Below are positions 53,152 through 64,000 of a stretch of 64,000 nt of DNA, in pieces. The position numbers and the translations under genes are program-made. The stretch's first letter is position 1; every line of letters begins with the position of its first letter. This DNA is from Pinus tabuliformis (Eukaryota > Streptophyta > Pinopsida > Pinales > Pinaceae): the NCBI GenBank assembly GCA_031772625.1, contig CM062811.1, positions 649,524,606 through 649,588,605 on the forward strand, given 5' to 3'. Under the pieces are notes generated by a model that made no database searches, was not told where the DNA came from, and worked only from the letters and a program-made list of their open reading frames with translations.

Positions 53152-55358
53152 TGTTTTGAGACCATGATGGTCATGGAAAGCAACAGATCCTCCAAATGCT
53201 CCAAATTTTATAGTTCTCATATGTAGTTGAACCCAGGCTCATTGCGTAGATATCGTCATCCTGAATCTAACACAACTTGAATGACTAAAATCCGACTTCG
53301 TACGACGAAGTTATGCAAATTCAAAGTTTAGATCAAGCTGGGCAAGAAGGCAACAATATCAGATGCTTAAGAGACCAGTGAAAATTCGAAGAGTTCATCG
53401 CACTAATTCTGGTGGTATATTCAGTTTGCAATATGGCCTCCGTATGAGGGAGAAAACGCGTTCTGAATTTTTTCTCCAATAGGGAAAAAGGGGCCTTAGC
53501 AGGCCAAGTGGCAGTCTCCTAGTAGGACATGTGGCAAGTCAAAGTCAACGCACAGGTCAAATTCAAACTCAGCAGTGGGTCAAACTCCAAGGTCAGGCTC
53601 AAACCCGCGACCTCCAACATCGCATTAAAAAATATTGCCGTTGGACCACGACTCTGTTTTATATAAAAACGGCGCATTGTATTATTTAAAGAATGTTAAA
53701 GGGCATGGTGGGGGAAGCGCTGGTGGAGTTTGCCATATCCGACGCCTCCACCAAGCTCTCAGACTGGTTGGAAACAAGTTAACACATGTTCTAAAGTTAT
53801 AGCGGAGCTTCCATTCTAAATTCGGCGCAGAGTTGGAATATGGTTTATTTAACATGCCACGGGTATCAACGTCGGTATAACCATATGCTATATTAGCATT
53901 TTGTTAAAACATGCGGTACAGTCATATATCATCATCAGAATATAGTTCAATCAAAATCCTAAGATGATACGTGATGTCGAGTCCTGTGTTAAAACTTTGG
54001 GTATATCACCGCCAGATTAATGCTGTAACCAAATGCCATGAGGGAGTTAATACATATTACAAAATCTATTGTTAAACTTATGGTTATAACCATATCCAAA
54101 GTTCATATGGCCAGTGGAGAGAGATGTAACCGCCGGAGTAATGGCATGATTTGCCACAGGACGTCACCGCCAATTAATCACATGCCACGAGTTGCAATGG
54201 TATATCACTACCGGGGTTTAAAACTATATGGTATAGTTTAAATCATATATATGAAATTTGTCAGCACCACGGGGAGGTATAGTATCCGTCGGTACAATGG
54301 TTTTCAACCATGTTATATGTATTGTTAAAACTATGGTATGGTTGTTATATCCAATTTAACATATCGTTGCGGTGATTTCTATGTTTAATACTTTTTGTTG
54401 TAACAAAATGCAAAGGTATTACCATACAGTTCCAACGTTTGCTATGTTTGTCAAAAACAATCCCGGGAGGTTCGTGGGTTTGACCCCAAGACTTGCCCGT
54501 GGGTTATAAAAAGAATTTTCGATTGCACCAAACATAATGAAGTTGGAATATAAAGCTCAGAACTTAGTTTTATCGGTGTGTAATATGCCTTTGGAGGCAT
54601 AACTTGGCCAATATTGGGGCTTTTCGAAAATTGTAAGTTGCGTTAGGAAGCTAAGGCAAAGGCCTACCTTTTGACAGTAGCCATTTATGCCGGTGTGTAG
54701 AGTCCAAAATGGTGAATTTGTGGAGTTGAACAGAGAGTAGCTTGAATGTCTTTTATCAGTTCCTGTAGTAGGCTTTTGGAGGCATAACTTGGCCAATATT
54801 GGGCCTTTTTGAGATTCGTAAGTTGCATTGGGAAGTTGAGATCGAGGTCTATTGTCTGATAGTAGCCATTAATGCCTGCGAACACATTCTAGGATGGTGA
54901 AATTGATGTAAAGGGAGTTTTGGAAGCTGACATATTGCTTTTGATCTTGAGTTCAGTACGAGATCCGTTGTTGCTTAGTCCTCTTTGTAATAACGCAATC
55001 ACTTGTTTGTAGAATTGAGTTAGTTTGGGGGTGAGAGTTCTCTGTAGTAGGATGTTTCCTGAAGGGAAAACATTGCCACTCCATCATTAGCTTGACTCTA
55101 AAAGAAAAAGATTATTGATGTACTCACTTTGCAGCGAGATCAATAAAGTGGCCTAGCCTTTGAGCAGGGCCCAGAGACATAGCCCAGGAGGGGTGAACTC
55201 CGTCATCAACTAGTTGTGTCTCTTGCTTTATGATTTTGAATACTTTTCATCTTTAAGTTCATTAAAGTTTGATTATCCATATGTGAATAAATTCTAAACT
55301 AAAGACATAATTGTAAACTCTTGCAAAGTGTCAGAGGATGATCCCATATTTTCAAACA
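53152..55358 (+). repeat. LTR of G-patch element (~2.2 kb)
   Basis: The end is fixed by the PBS at 55364; the last bases are TTTTCAAACA. TGTTTTGAGACC at 53152 is a plausible matching start. TATATAAAA at about 53660 is a good TATA box and AATAAA at about 55141 a polyadenylation signal, both where expected. Two ~185-bp tandem units (GGAGGCATAACTTGGCCAAT at 54593 and 54778) lie inside. No coding sequence. Left boundary less certain. Confidence 0.6.
54580..54950 (+). repeat. Two ~185-bp tandem units in LTR
   Basis: Both units contain GGCATAACTTGGCCAATATT, a GTAAGTTGC segment and AGTAGCCATT, with moderate divergence between them. Confidence 0.75.
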
Positions 55359-55363
55359 ATTTT

Positions 55364-55380
55364 TGGTATCGGAGCAGGTT
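55364..55380 (+). other. Primer-binding site (initiator Met tRNA type)
   Basis: TGGTATCGGAGCAGGTT lies five bases after the LTR end. It differs at one core position from the common TGGTATCAGAGC. Confidence 0.75.
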
Positions 55381-55397
55381 CTAACTAGATTGCAAGT

Positions 55398-56429
55398 ATG
55401 GGTAAAAGAACAAAGAAAATTTGGTTGCAAGAATTGGAAGAATTCAATCAACAATATCGGTTGGAGAATACTGCATTGCGATACATGGTGCAAGCATTGC
55501 AAGAATAAAAACAAAGACTACAAGCGAGGATCGAAGCCATGCAGAGAAATCGACAGAGGGGAAGTCTCTCAGATCGAAGTCCATCCATTATTGGAGACAA
55601 TGAAGTATATCCACTTCATCAGTCGGATGAAGAAATCTCATATCCATCTGCTTCTCCAAAAGCACAGTTAGTGGAAGAAGCGATTGGTACTTTTTCCTCA
55701 CCTTCTAAGGAACTTTCTTATGTACCAACATCTCAGGAAATTGATTCAGAAACAGAGAAGGAAGAGGCTTCAAGAAATCATGAGATTGGAGCTTTCGAGA
55801 AACATACCAAAGGAATTGGTATGAAGTTGATGAACAAAATGGGATATCAACAAGGTAAAGGCCTCGACAAGCATGGCCAAGGCAGACTCCAGCCAATATT
55901 AGTTCAGGAAATACCCCAATACGAAGGATTGGGATTTGACCAATCAAAATGTGACTGTTGTGGAAATAAAGGTCACATAAAAGATCGGTGTTGGTCATTA
56001 CATCCTGATAAAATGATGAAAAAGCTTCAAGATCATCATTCTAGTAGTGATTCTAAAGGTGAGTCTTTCAATCAAAATTTTATTATGAAGATTGTTAAAT
56101 AGACTTATCCATGTACTTTATGTGGAATTAACAACCATTGTGTAGCTAAATTTTGGAAGAAAAAGGTTTAAAATAAGAAGGTGCATGCTACAAGGAGTAG
56201 TCCATGGAAGGATGTCACAACACTGCAGGTAAAGAAAAGTTTGGGAAAGACTTTGCTACAGTCAAGGAAGGACTCGACACCGTCAAAACAGAGCTCAGAG
56301 AAATCGAGCAAGAAGACAACCATTACAAACTCAAGAGAGAGATTTTGTTCACAATGTAAGATGAATGGACATTCATAAAACATATGTCCAATATTAGCAC
56401 ATGAATCAATAGCAGCACAATCAAGATGA
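55398..56429 (+). pseudogene. Gag-like protein with G-patch and three zinc knuckles
   Basis: A single frame from the Met at 55398 (MGKRTKKIWLQELEEF) with stops at 55506, 56100, 56169 and 56376. The order is: an N-terminal coiled coil (LEEFNQQYRLENTALRYMV), a Ser-rich acidic linker, a G-patch (KGIGMKLMNKMGYQQGKGL, then GQGRLQPI and GLGF), a perfect CX2CX4HX4C knuckle (CDCCGNKGHIKDRC), a second with its last Cys changed to Phe (CTLCGINNH), a Lys/Ser-rich stretch, and a third (CSQCKMNGHS with the following Cys). G-patches bind RNA helicases and RNA in host proteins and occur next to protease in some retroviruses; knuckles bind the genome RNA. So this is probably a Gag-type RNA-binding protein. 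It starts only 40 bases after an LTR and PBS. No pol is found, and minus-strand chromovirus sequence begins at about 56470. Confidence 0.7.
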
Positions 56430-56469
56430 GGGGAAGCAGCGAGAACTGGCAAGGAATAATGTAAGTCTC

Positions 56470-57786
56470 CAAATAGAAAATCTAATTTTACACTGTTTTG
56501 TTACCTTCAACTCTGCATACTTATGTACCCATCCCAGTGGATAAGGGTTTGGATGATCACGAACTTCCAGCCGCAACTTCTTGACCAGATCTGCTGTAAT
56601 GAGATTTTCCTGCGATCCTGAGTCAAACAGAGCTTCAATCTTCATCTTCATGCCCTATATCTTTACATGGAAGAGTTTGGTCATTTCTTTCTCTTCTGCG
56701 TTGATGTACAAACAATCTTCTCATCCACGTTTGAGTTGCTTTCAACTTGGTTTCTCGAATCAATGACCATGAGATTCTTCTTCTTATTATCGTTCCTTTT
56801 GTTCTTTAGGTTTAGCTCTAGATGCAACTTCCAAAACTTCTCCTCTGTATGGCCATCAATGTTACAGTGGTTGCTAGGATCTTTGCACTGGTGTTTTGTG
56901 GCTGACACCTTTTAATCTTTTCCCCCTTTTTTCTTCTTCTTCCCATGCTTAGGAGCATCTTGTTGTCCTTTTGTTTTGATCCACTTGATTGCGCTCTTTT
57001 CAGGTCTATGTTCTCTAGGTATTGTACTTGTACACAAGCCTCGTCCACCATTTTGGCCTTGAACATCATCACTTGCTCATAGAGATGGTGGTGCAGATCT
57101 GACAAATACTTGAGAAGTACATATGGGTTCTTTGGAGAGATACCCAACATTATAGCCATCTTTCTGAATTCTGTGGTGTAATCCTACATGCTTTGGCCCT
57201 TCTTTTTCTTGAAGTAATTCCACCGAATTCATTGGTCTTCCACGTACCCAATGGGATAAAACTGTGACTTAATGAGGGTTTTGAAATCCTCCTACTTAGT
57301 GACTATAAGTTCTCCCTCCAAGCTCAGGGTTTCCGTGTGGCTCTCCCACTAAGTTAGTGCATGGCCCTCCAATTTCAGCTGTGCGAATGAGATCTTATGC
57401 CCTTCCTCGATCTGATGGACACTGAAATAAACTTCCAGTTGTTGCAACCAATGCTTCAATTTCAGAGCATCGATATCGTCGTGGTATAGATTGATATGGA
57501 ATTTTGCTTCCACTTTAAATAGGGATTGATTCACGGAAATCGAACTGGTTTGATCTTTTTTGGGTTCTTTCTTCGACTAGTTATTTGCGTCTTCCCGATC
57601 TCCCAATCCCCCTTCTGATTTTTCCTCTGCATTTGAATCCACTTCTTCTCCAAATATCTCCAACTCATTGCTTAGGGCCACCATGAGGAGGTTGACATTT
57701 CTGTTTATATCCACGACTTGTTCTTCGAGCTGTGAAAACCTCACCTCTGCAGGATCACAAGGTTCATTTACAGATTCATCGCCCAT
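56470..57786 (-). pseudogene. Chromovirus copy A: gag and start of protease
   Basis: From a minus-strand Met at 57786 (MGDESVNEPCDPAEVRFSQL) through gag (LYHDDIDALKLKHWLQQLEV; MAIMLGISPKNPYV), a knuckle (HCNIDGHTEEKFW, with one Cys changed), and an aspartic protease start with the intact catalytic motif ALFDSGSQENLITADLV. Stops and frameshifts break it into at least four pieces. It ends abruptly near 56470. It is the same family as copy B at 58840-63372 and lies directly after the shared LTR. Confidence 0.8.
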
Positions 57787-57865
57787 GATTAGGGTTTTAC
57801 GATTTCCTGCCTCACCTATCTAGATCCCTTCAATCTCCACAAAATACCCAAACAAACCCACCAAA

Positions 57866-58801
57866 TGATTCGTAAACTACCATGGATATTCCACTGGACA
57901 GTTCGTCACAACAAATTTGATAATATTATATTAAAAAACTGACATTTTACACTATTACAGTTTTATTTAATTTCTAAATCTGTAAAATTAAGTGTAATTA
58001 GTGCATGCATGTATTTAAAGTAAATCAAGCAAAAAAGTAGAGAACAACAAGATAAGATCACACACACATAATACAAAAGATATTCTCTATGGAAAACCCT
58101 TTCGAGAGAAAACCTAGCTAGAAGGTGAGGCTGCTTCATTCTCTTTCTCTGTCTGGAAATATGGCTGCAGATACAAAGAAGTAATGTCTGTGGTTCGTGG
58201 GCTGCTACAATGCACAGATCCTCTTTGTGTGCTCCACCTACTATATCTCTTGGCCATCTTTGCTCAACTATGGAACAAAATTCTCTTGAAAGAAATGGAA
58301 TGTCTCTTCCTCCCAGTGGCCCGGTTATAACACATCCTGATAACCTACTAGTGGTTAAGTTTGACTACATCAACTCTTAACTAGAGTTACAAAATAGACT
58401 CTTCTAGAGTATTTTACATCACAAACACGTGGCTAGCCCCTTTTCTATGAATAATGGAGGCTGATGTGGCATCCTCTTGAACTATAGGTGTGAAAACAGG
58501 AATGTCAACTTCTGAGTGGCATAACTTTTGCATACAGACTCCGATTGACGCGATTCTTGTGTCGTTGGAAATCTTTCTGTGTGTAGAATAGAATGAAAAG
58601 GTGATGCATTTAAGTAGAAAATTTTTACCCCAAAAAAACATCATTTGATGCCTCATAATGCTCCCAAAATATTTCAGATCTCGTTTCGCCAAACTAGGTC
58701 CCACTAGTCAAAACGGTCTCGTGAGATTATTCCTCCATTTTTTCCACTCCAAATGCATCGAGATGGATGAAAAACAACATAATGATGCAATTCCGATCAC
58801 A
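57866..58801 (-). repeat. Chromovirus LTR shared between copies A and B
   Basis: On the minus strand it starts TGTGATCGGAATTGC just after a purine tract (AAAATTGGGAGG, 58802-58813) that follows the end of copy B's pol, and ends GGTTGT-side with TTACGAATCA just before copy A's leader. A matching end (TGTTCCGTAAACTG) is seen at 63460, on the other side of copy B. So one LTR serves as the 3' LTR of B and the 5' LTR of A. No gene inside; a 96-codon open frame at 58414-58704 has no recognisable motif. Confidence 0.65.
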
Positions 58802-58839
58802 CCTCCCAATTTTGGGAGGCTTTTGGTCCACAAAAGCAT

Positions 58840-60320
58840 TTACTGAATGACATGAGGAAAATTTTCCTCCACCTTCTATCTAGTGTACCATTTAGCTTTT
58901 CTTGGAAGGTGTTCCTTCAACCCAATCTTCCAAAGATCTTGTTACCCTTATATTCTAGTTCTGGACCTCTTTTGCAAAAATGTATCTTCTATCAACTCTG
59001 CCTGAGCGTTTGGTGCCAAATCCTCCGCAAAATGTAGGAGATGTTCCTCTTCCTGATCTAGCATGGAAGGCTCATAGAGTTTCAAATTACCCACATTTAC
59101 AACTGAGTAAATGTGCATATATCGTGGTAAAATGAGTCGGTAGGCATTATCACCCACCTTTTCCAGTATCACAAAGGGACCATACCTTAGATCCTTGATT
59201 TTCTTACCAGGCCCCTGCAATGTCTCCTTATTCCACTGTAGCCATACTCTGTCTCCCACCTTGAATGATTTCTCTATTCTGTGTTGATCATGTCTGGCCT
59301 TATACTTCACCTGTGACTTTTGCAGTGTTTCCTATACCTGTAGATGGATATGCTTGATCTTCTCTATAAATTTTTCAGCCCTCAAAGCATTTCCTATAAT
59401 GTCTTCCTTCAGTCCTCCTTGTTGCCCATATGTAATATCTAAAGGTGAAGGTGGAAAATATCCAAAAAAAGTTTCAAATGGGGACTTTCCTGTAGAAGTG
59501 TGGACTGCTCTGTTATAGGAATGTTGTATATATACCAGATTTTCATCCTAGGTCTTCAGATGCTTCTGGTTGTAACCCCTCAGAAGTTGCACCAAAGTAC
59601 TATTGACTACTTATGTCTTCCCATCTGTTTGTGGATGGAATGTTGTAGATCTCTTCAACTTCATGTCCATCTTCTCCCACAATGTAACTCAAAATATACT
59701 GAGAAATCTTGTATCCCAGGTCTGAAATGATGCTCCTAGATATCCGAAAGTGTACCTAGACCTGTCCAAAGAACAAGTTTGTTGCTTCTTGTCCACTAAT
59801 GGTCTTTTTACAGAGCATCAAAACACACATATTGTTGAACCTGTCAACTACCATGAACAGGTAGTCATGTCCCTTCCTGGTTGTCGGTAAACCTCCCACA
59901 AAGTCCATGGAAATGCATTCCCAAGGACGAGGAGGTACAAGTAAGGGATGATATAGACCCTGTTTCCTGTTGCTAGGCTTGCTAGTACAACAAAGCATGC
60001 ATCCTCTTATGAACATAGCTACTTGTTCTTGTATCTTGGCTCAATACACATACCTCTGCAAGTTAGCCATGGTCTTCCCTACACCAAAGTGCCTTGCAAC
60101 CTTGGAGGTGTGAGGCTATCTAATTCGCTGCAAACGCTCACCTTTAGGAGCACATAGCTTATCCAACCTGTAGAGTAACCCATCCTGGAGATGGTAGTCA
60201 ACAGTGTTACCATCGTGCACATGACTCTGACTCTGCAATTGTTGATACACCTCCTTGAAGTCTTCATCTTCTAAATATGCCTCTTTGTATGCATCATGGG
60301 TGAATGGCTCCATGTGCATA
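58840..60320 (-). pseudogene. Chromovirus copy B: RNase H end and integrase
   Basis: From about 60320 down: the end of RNase H and the linker (HDAYKEAYLEDEDFKEVYQQ), then integrase with RGCMLCCTSKPSNRKQGL, the first catalytic Asp in ECISMDFVGGLPTTRKG, degraded core sequence with several stops at 59750-59400, and a clear C-terminal domain (FKVGDRVWLQWNKETLQGPG; YGPFVILEKVGDNAYRL). The very end reads LWKIGLK...KAKWYTR, then KVEENFPHVI, which looks like a chromodomain remnant and gives the chromovirus assignment. The stop is at 58840-58842. Inactive. Confidence 0.8.
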
Positions 60321-61900
60321 AGAGTCTAGAAAGTTGTAATTTTTGATGTGGGTGGCCTTGAAAGAATATTGACCAACTTGTTTGTTCTCCCTTTCTTATA
60401 CTTGATCACCAAATGAAACTATTGTAAAAACCCCATCCACTTGTAATGCCCGGCCTGTTGTAGTTTATTCTAGGCCTACAGGTACTGTAACGGCTAGTGA
60501 TCCGTGTGGATTATTGTCTCCTTTCCCATCAGATAGTGCTTCCACTTCTTCACATCTTGCACCATGGCATAGAACTCCCTATCATAGGTAGGGTAGTTAA
60601 GAACTGCGTCATGAAATACTTCAAAATGGTAGCAAACAGGCCTTCCTCCTTACAACAACACAACTCCCATAGCATACCCACTTGCATCTATCTTCACTTC
60701 AAAGGGTCGCTTCAAGTTTGGTAATGCCAGAACTGGTGCTTCACTAATCTTCTTCTTTAACTCATCGAAAGCCTTCTGCTGCCCTTTTCCCCACTGGAAA
60801 CTCTTTCCACTTGCTGTTATGGCGTGGAGCAGTGCTGCTACCACTGAAAACGAGGCTATGAATTTCCTTAGGTACTATGTTGCTCCAATGAAACTCCTAA
60901 CCTTAGTAACATTAGTAGGCACTGACCATTTCATGATGGCCTCCATCTTGGAAGGATCTATCTTCAATTCTCCTCCACCAATCACATATCCCAAATACAC
61001 CAAGGACTGTTGTGCAAACTCGCACTTCTTGAGATTTGCTAGCAGTTGGTGCTTCTTCAATGTTTCTAGTACCTGCGTCAAATGTGAAATATACTCCTCC
61101 CAGGTAACATGATATACTAATATATCATCCAAATAAACAATAACAAATGAATCTATGAAAGGGCACAATGCATCATTCATTAATCTCATAAATGTAGCTG
61201 GTGCATTACATAGGCCAAATGGCATAACTAACCACTCATACAAACCTTGCCTGGTTTTGAAGGTGATCTTCCATGTATCTTCTTCTTTGACTCGAACCTA
61301 GTGATATCCAGACTTCAAGTCCAGCTTGGTGAAATAATTTGCTTGCTGCAACTAATCTAGCAGATCGTCTATCATGGGCAGGGGGTATCTGTTCTTGAGC
61401 GTGATTTTATTCAACACCCTATAATCTATACACATCTGTCAAGTCCCATCCTTCTTTGGCACAATGATGATGGGTGACCCACATGGTGATGTACTCGATT
61501 GAATGACACGTTATTCCAACAACCACTACAACTGTTTCTTCACCTCACTTGCTTCTATAACAGACTGCCTGTACAACCCAATATTTGGAAATCGGGGGTC
61601 TGGCAATAGCTAGATCTCGAGCTCCACTTCTCTCTTAGGGGGTAGCCCTTTAGGCTCTCGGAACACATCCTTGTATGCCTATAACAACTCCAATTGTTGT
61701 TTTTTGTTTCTTAGTACACCCCTATAGGGATGCCTTTCCTCTTATTGACTCCTCTACAAATTATTTTTCTCTTAAAAACAATAAACATACTTCTTGTTAG
61801 AACTAATCAATTTCTTGGCTTGGTTGGCACTTACCAGTGAAAGTTTTTACTTGCCTTTGTGCATGTTGATGATGAATTATTTTCCATCCTTGATGAGTTG
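60321..61900 (-). pseudogene. Chromovirus copy B: reverse transcriptase and RNase H
   Basis: RT motifs on the minus strand: PIIIVPKKDGT near 61450, YEWLVMPFGLCNAPATFMRL at 61240-61180 and the catalytic IVYLDDILVY at about 61140-61110, then LANLKKCEFAQQSLVYLGYV. The RNase H start VKIDASGYAMGVVLL lies at 60695-60650, followed by HTDH near 60500. Between 61250 and 61900 there are many stops (C-to-T type changes are frequent). It would make cDNA; here it is dead but easily recognisable. Confidence 0.85.
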
Positions 61901-63372
61901 GTACTAGTTATCTCTCTTCATGAATATTGCATCACTCATGTACATGTATGAGATCCCAAACACAACTCTACATACATAAAGGGAAACTACATCCATATCT
62001 ACTTCATCAATAAAATCAACACTGATAACAAATCTAATTTTACATTGTTTTGTTACCTTTAGCTCAACATCCTTATGTACCCATTCCAGTGGCTATGGGT
62101 TTTTAGGATCACGAACTTCCAGCGCCAACTTTTTGACCAGATTTGTTGCAATGAGATTTTCTTGCAATCCTAAGTTAAACAAAGCATCAATCTTCGTTTC
62201 CTTGACCTGTATTTTTACATGGAAGAGTTTGGTCATTTGTTTCTCTTCCTATTGCTAAACGCTACTCAGATTCACCTCCTTCTGCACTGATGTACAAATG
62301 ATCTTCTCATCTACGTCTGAGCTTCTTTCAACTTGGTTTCTCGAATCAGTGGCCATGAGATTCTTATTCTTATTATTTTTCTTCTTGTTCTTTGGCTTTA
62401 GCTCTGGATGCAACTTCCAACACTTCTCCTCTGTATGGCCATCAGTGTTGCAGTGGTTGCTAGGATCTTTGCACTAGTGTGCTATGGCTGTCGTCTTTTT
62501 ATCTTTCCCCCTTTTTGTTTCTTCTTCCCATCCTTAGAAGTGTCTCATTGCTCCTTTTTCTTCGATCCACTTGATTGTGCTCTTTTCAGGCCTATGTTCT
62601 CAAGGTATTGTGCTTGCACACAAGCCTTGTCCAACATTTTGGGCTTGAACAACATCACTTTCTCATGCAAATGGCGATGCAAACCCCCCAAATACTTGAG
62701 GAATACATCTGGGTTCTTTGGAGAGATACCCAACATTATAACCATATTTCTGAATTCTATGGTGTACTCTTGCACGCTTTGGCTCAGCTTTTGCTTGAAG
62801 TAATGCCACCAGATCCATTGGTCTTCGACGTACCAAATGGGATAAAACTGTGACTTAATGAGGGTTTTGAAATCCTCCCACTTAGTTACTATAGGTTCTC
62901 CCTCCAACCTCAGGGTTTCCGTGTGGCTCTCCCACCAAGTCAATGCATGGCCCTCCAAGTTCAACTATGCGAATGAGATCTTTTGCCTTTCCTCGATCTA
63001 ATGGACTCTGAAATAAACTTCTAGTTGCTGCAACCGGTGGTTCAGCCTCAGAGCATCGATCTCGCCGTGGTATGGCTTGATAACGACTTTTTCTTTCACA
63101 TTAAATAGGGATTGGTTCACGACACTCGAATTGGGTTTATCTTTTCGAAGTTTATCTTCAACTGGTTATCTGTGTCTTCTCGATCACACTATCCCCCCTT
63201 CTGATTTGTCCTTTGCATTCGAACCCCCTTCTTCTCCTTATATCCCCAATTTATTGCTTAGGGCTACCATGAGGAGGTTGACATTGCGGTTTGTATCCAC
63301 GACTTGTTCTTCGAGTCACGAAAACCTCACTTCTACAGGATCACGAGGTTCATTTACAGATTCGTCGTCCAT
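61901..63372 (-). pseudogene. Chromovirus copy B: gag and protease
   Basis: The gag start is a minus-strand Met at 63372 (MDDESVNEP), soon broken, then a long open piece at 62964-62545 with GHALTWWESHTETLRLEGEP, YFKQKLSQSVQEYTIEFRNM and MLGISPKNPDVFLKYLGGLH. A knuckle-type motif (HCNTDGHTEEKCWKLHPE) follows at about 62450-62400, and protease-side sequence at 62300-61950, where the catalytic region is degraded. It is parallel to copy A and more complete. Confidence 0.82.
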
Positions 63373-63442
63373 GATTACGGTTTTAAGATTTTCAGCCTCG
63401 CTGATCTAGATCCTTGCAATTTCCACAAAATACCCAAAGAAA

Positions 63443-63457
63443 CCCTCTCTGATACTA
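63443..63457 (-). other. Degraded primer-binding site of copy B
   Basis: On the minus strand this reads TAGTATCAGAGAGGG, one or two changes from TGGTATCAGAGC-type sites, directly inside the LTR remnant starting at 63460. Confidence 0.6.
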
Positions 63458-63459
63458 AA

Positions 63460-63478
63460 TGTTCCGTAAACTGTTTGG
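63460..63478 (-). repeat. Remnant of copy B 5' LTR
   Basis: TGTTCCGTAAACTG resembles the inner end TGATTCGTAAACTA of the LTR at 57866. Similarity stops within about 20 bases, so the LTR was truncated here. Confidence 0.5.
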
Positions 63479-64000
63479 GACTGAGATGTATGGAAAGCAC
63501 CTAATGAATCTATTGTGTAATTTTGGGACCGCTTCTGTGATCTTGCTTTTCAATTCCCTGAAGATGAAGTTGATTGGATATTTCTCAAAGAAAGGTTTTA
63601 GTATCTTCTTCACATATCTGAAAATCCACATGAGTTTCGAACCCCTCCCATCATACCTCAGAGATTCCAAATCTAAGAAGGACAAGGTTGTCGTCACAAG
63701 CGACTCTCCGTCCTCTTCTCATCAAACATCTCCAGCTCTGCAGGACGAGGTGGGAGAAGTTGCAAACCAATCTGTTGAACTATCACCTCCTCCGACCCCA
63801 CCTGCTTTAGATATCTACGTAGATTTGGATTGCAACCCTGATGGTTGTCACATGATCTCATTTTCCTAACCTCCGTCCTTTGGTTCCTTTGATCCTCCAG
63901 ATTTCGGTGTCTTGTGTTCATTCGTTTCGGATCCCACATGTGATGTTCAAAAGGATCAAATTGTCGACGCAGTTGGTGTTGAGCAGCCAACCTGCGCTGT
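63479..64000 (+). other. Coding-like plus-strand stretch, unknown
   Basis: From about 63570 the plus frame reads protein-like (FEPLPSYLRDSKSKKDKVVV; SPSSSHQTSPALQDEVGEV; Pro/Ser-rich) to a TAA at 63867-63869. After the stop the same frame still reads plausibly (FDPPDFGVLCSFVSDPTCDV) to the window end. I do not recognise it; it could be an element's gag-like ORF or a gene fragment with one stop. Confidence 0.3.

Noticed and set aside
63694..63990. 98-codon minus-strand frame at the window end
   Set aside because: The opposite strand reads more protein-like there; the minus frame has no motif.

Overview
This window looks like repeat-filled intergenic DNA from a large plant genome. I found no intact host gene, rRNA, tRNA gene or CRISPR array. 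Almost everything that can be identified is a plant-type transposable element: hAT DNA transposon, Ty1/copia, Ty3/gypsy (Tat/Athila-like and chromovirus-like). Nesting, long LTRs and old decayed copies next to a very young one suit a seed plant with a bloated genome, possibly a gymnosperm; the species cannot be set from the sequence.

Layout. 1-5389: a decayed copia element on the minus strand (integrase N-terminus 1-435, protease 4036-4482, PBS 4470-4482, LTR from 4483), split by a hAT transposon (436-4027) with a broken transposase gene. 5390-17954: a structurally complete but mutated Ty3/gypsy element, with 1.95-kb LTRs, a CTTAT target duplication, an Asp-tRNA-type PBS, gag, pol and a third ORF after pol. 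17955-22474: AT-rich sequence with only faint coding traces and a simple repeat. 22475-24329: gag of a minus-strand LTR element; its PBS and LTR lie at 45330-46269, on the other side of the next insertion.

24330-45272 is the highlight: a 20.9-kb LTR retrotransposon flanked by CAAGA duplications, with two LTRs of 7,062 and 7,111 bp that are almost identical (about 0.2% substitutions by eye). Each LTR carries a complete ORF (1256 and 1260 codons) for a protein I do not recognise: a globular N-terminal half, a Gln/Glu-rich linker and C-terminal coiled coils. Between the LTRs lies one uninterrupted 1966-codon gag-pol ORF in which a second RNase H-like domain lies between protease and RT, while the usual RNase H after RT has lost its first catalytic aspartate. 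The element looks young and possibly active.

46270-52945: unassigned sequence with GCGCAAT-type repeats, then a rearranged copia pair (gag-protease on minus, integrase-RT-RNase H on plus, head to head) ending in a clean 3' LTR. 52946-56430: a chromovirus scrap, then an LTR, an initiator-Met-type PBS and a gag-like gene with a G-patch and three zinc knuckles. 56470-63478: two minus-strand chromovirus copies in tandem, joined by one LTR. 63480-64000: a weak plus-strand coding trace.

Most genes here act only within their own element (capsid, protease, reverse transcriptase, RNase H, integrase). The nesting order gives relative age: the old minus-strand copia was hit by the hAT, with the 12.6-kb gypsy inserted just beyond its LTR start, and the minus-strand gag element was recently split by the 21-kb giant-LTR element. 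All identities come from reading motifs; no alignment or database search was run.
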